DNA of 8,517 bases from Atribacteria bacterium SCGC AAA255-G05 (GTDB lineage: Bacteria > Atribacterota > Phoenicimicrobiia > Phoenicimicrobiales > Phoenicimicrobiaceae), in NCBI GenBank assembly GCA_000405605.1, contig ASPA01000080.1, positions 1-8,517 on the forward strand, given 5' to 3'. The notes under the pieces are model-generated. The model worked only from the letters and a program-made list of their open reading frames with translations. It did not search any database and was not told the origin of the DNA. Every line of letters begins with the position of its first letter. Positions within the stretch are counted from its first letter, which is position 1. Shown here one piece after another: positions 6,734-8,517 of this stretch. A program made the translations under genes and the position numbers.

Positions 6734-8479
6734 TTAATTTTTTATAAGTTTGGTATATTCTTCTGGGAAAAGTTTTAAGGTATTTAATAAAGAATTAGGA
6801 GCACTTTGACCTAAAGGACAGAAAGAGGTATCTTTCATGTTCTCTCCTAATAATTTTAAAGTATTTAAATCGCCAACCTTTCCTTCTCCCAAAGTGATTT
6901 TATCTAATATCTCATAAATATATTTAGTACCTTCTCGACAAGGAGTACACTTCCCACAGGACTCATGTTGGAAGAAATGAATCATGCTCCTTACCGCGTC
7001 AACAATACGTCTATCTTCATTAAAAACTAACACAACCCCGGATCCTAAAGTTAAACCAGCTTGAGCTAAAATCTTATAATCTAAAGCTATATCAATCATA
7101 TTAGCAGTTAAAGTACTTCCTGATGGGCCTCCTAATTGAACCATTTTTAATTTCTTCCCTCCTACTATACCTCCGCCAATTTCATATATAACTTCTTTTA
7201 AATTTGCGCCTAAAGGAATTTCTGCTGCCCCTGGATTTTTTATATCTCCTAAAATAGTAAATATTTTTGTACCCGTACTTTCAGCAAGCCCGATTTTATT
7301 GTACCAATTTGCTCCATTTAAAATGATATCAGGAATATTAGCTAAGGTTTCAACATTGTTTATAACTGTAGGTTTACCACAGAGACCAGAAGTAGGAGGA
7401 TAAGGGGGTTTTAGTCTTGGTATTCCTCTTTTACCCTCAATAGATTCCATAAGGGCTGTTTCATCACCACAAATATAAGCTCCTGCTCCCTCTCTTATTT
7501 TGATATCAAAAGAAAAATTTGATCCTAAAATATTTTTTCCTAAAAGATTGCTTTCTCGAGCTTTATTTATAGCTGTTTTTATTCTTCTTATAGAAATTTC
7601 ATATTCTCCCCTGATATAAATATAGCCATATTCTGCTCCCACTGCATAACCAGCAATAGTCATCGCTTCAATAATCCTAAAAGGATCACCTTCTAAAAGT
7701 AAGCGATCTTTAAAAGTTCCAGGTTCCCCTTCATCGGCGTTACAAATAATATATTTAGGTTTTTCTTGTGTCCGAAAAGTAAATTCCCATTTTAAACCTG
7801 TGGGAAAGGCTGCCCCTCCCCTACCCAGTAATTTTGAATTCTTTACTTCTTCAATTACCTTTACAGAAGTCATTTTGGTAATTACTTTAGATAAAGCGCT
7901 ATATCCGCCTTTTGTTTTATATTCCTCAATTGATTCAGGATCAATAACTCCACAATTTTTTAATATTACTTCTTTTCCTCTATTTAAAATATTTACTTTT
8001 AGACAGTCACTTTCTTTTTCTTTTCCTTTTTGGTAATCACTAATTATTTGGTCTACTTTTTCTTTAGTTAAATTGCCATAAATTTTATTGTTAACCATCA
8101 TTGCTGGAGCAAAAGCACAAAGGCCTAGACAGCTGGTTGTTTCTAACGTAAATAAAGCGTCTGTAGTAGTTTCACCATCTTTAATTTTGAGTTTTTGTTT
8201 TAGATAATCCAATAAATCTTGGCTTCCGGCCATATGGCAGGGAGTACTGGAACAAATTCTTAACACATATTTTCCTTTTGGCTTTGGACTTAATAAGGTA
8301 TAAAAAGTAATTGCACTATATACTTTAGTTGGGGGAATTTTTAAATCTTGCGCTATCTCTTGTAATTGTTCAATAGAAATATATGTTTGTTTTTGATGAA
8401 TATCACGAAGTATTTGGATTAAATTTTCTGGTTTATTCTCATAATATTTCGTTATCTCATTTACATTTACAACTTTCAT
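6734..8479 (-). CDS. Fused NuoE-NuoF-type diaphorase subunit of formate dehydrogenase
   Basis: This 581-residue fusion joins the two NADH-reactive subunits of complex-I-like enzymes. Residues 1 to about 155 are NuoE-like: a helical start, then a thioredoxin-fold [2Fe-2S] site (Cys76, 81, 117, 121). Residues from about 158 are NuoF-like: the FMN loop LGRGGAAFPTGLKW (218-231), NADEGEPGTFKDR (247-259), the nucleotide loop GAGAYICGDETALMESIEG (331-349), and a [4Fe-4S] site (Cys508, 511, 514, 554). Together they correspond to FdsG plus FdsB. It should pass electrons between NAD(H) and the iron-sulphur chain of the subunit encoded next. No C-terminal 2[4Fe-4S] domain or N-terminal ferredoxin domain is present, unlike HydB/HndC. 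AAAAGGAG lies seven bases before the ATG. It is the first operon gene in view, 101 bases before fdhA; that gap holds only the fdhA ribosome binding site and AT-rich sequence. Confidence 0.9.
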   Translation of the reverse strand: MKVVNVNEITKYYENKPENLIQILRDIHQKQTYISIEQLQEIAQDLKIPPTKVYSAITFYTLLSPKPKGKYVLRICSSTPCHMAGSQDLLDYLKQKLKIKDGETTTDALFTLETTSCLGLCAFAPAMMVNNKIYGNLTKEKVDQIISDYQKGKEKESDCLKVNILNRGKEVILKNCGVIDPESIEEYKTKGGYSALSKVITKMTSVKVIEEVKNSKLLGRGGAAFPTGLKWEFTFRTQEKPKYIICNADEGEPGTFKDRLLLEGDPFRIIEAMTIAGYAVGAEYGYIYIRGEYEISIRRIKTAINKARESNLLGKNILGSNFSFDIKIREGAGAYICGDETALMESIEGKRGIPRLKPPYPPTSGLCGKPTVINNVETLANIPDIILNGANWYNKIGLAESTGTKIFTILGDIKNPGAAEIPLGANLKEVIYEIGGGIVGGKKLKMVQLGGPSGSTLTANMIDIALDYKILAQAGLTLGSGVVLVFNEDRRIVDAVRSMIHFFQHESCGKCTPCREGTKYIYEILDKITLGEGKVGDLNTLKLLGENMKDTSFCPLGQSAPNSLLNTLKLFPEEYTKLIKN

Positions 8480-8517
8480 TTTTTATCTCCTTTTTCTAAA
8501 TTCTATTTTAAATATCA

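Noticed and set aside
6734..8479. HydB/HndC subunit of an electron-bifurcating [FeFe] hydrogenase
   Set aside because: The C-terminal 2[4Fe-4S] and N-terminal ferredoxin domains typical of those subunits are missing, and the adjacent gene is a formate dehydrogenase, not an H-cluster protein.
8480..8517. Operon promoter upstream of nuoEF
   Set aside because: Only 38 bases are available. They hold the ribosome binding site and AT-rich sequence, with no supportable -35/-10 pair.

Overview
The window is AT-rich (about one third G+C by eye). All seven recognisable genes lie on the minus strand, so the reading order runs from high to low coordinates. Its theme is formate metabolism: a cytoplasmic molybdenum (or tungsten) formate dehydrogenase with its NAD(H)-reactive partner, a formate channel, and cofactor and maturation genes. 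The gene set suggests an uncultured strictly anaerobic bacterium, fermentative or acetogenic. The lineage cannot be fixed from the sequence. The AT-rich, repeat-laden intergenic DNA brings candidate phyla such as Atribacterota or Omnitrophota to mind, or a clostridial relative, but that is only an impression.

Region 1 (8517-2915) is a structural operon. A fused NuoE-NuoF-type diaphorase (8479-6734) is followed by a 910-residue formate dehydrogenase catalytic subunit with a NuoG-like iron-sulphur N-terminus and cysteine in place of selenocysteine (6632-3900). An FNT-family formate channel follows (3867-2995). Each gene has a good ribosome binding site. The operon closes with a clear rho-independent terminator (2915-2950). 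The promoter must lie beyond the right edge or in the last few tens of bases.

Region 2 (2904-2686) is a gap filled by a compound repeat of degenerate 7-bp and 8-bp units. It leads into a second transcription unit: mobA (2685-2041), fdhD (2035-1256, TTG start, coupled to mobA) and a small YqgF/RuvX-like RNase H-fold gene (1239-814). MobA and FdhD make and load the bis-MGD cofactor that the dehydrogenase needs. This FdhD lacks the usual Cys-x-x-Cys sulphur-transfer motif.

Region 3 (818-530) is a second copy of the compound repeat plus an extra octamer array that can form a hairpin. It precedes a hycI-type hydrogenase maturation protease (529-80; its true start lies 13 codons inside the longest reading frame). 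No hydrogenase is in the window, so the protease points to a group 4 [NiFe] hydrogenase elsewhere, possibly a formate hydrogenlyase. The last 79 bases hold no gene I can support.

Together the genes describe reversible formate/CO2 interconversion linked to NAD(H), formate passage across the membrane, and cofactor supply. The most unusual elements are the repeat family occupying both regulatory gaps, the motif-less FdhD, and the nuclease-like protein embedded in the cofactor operon.
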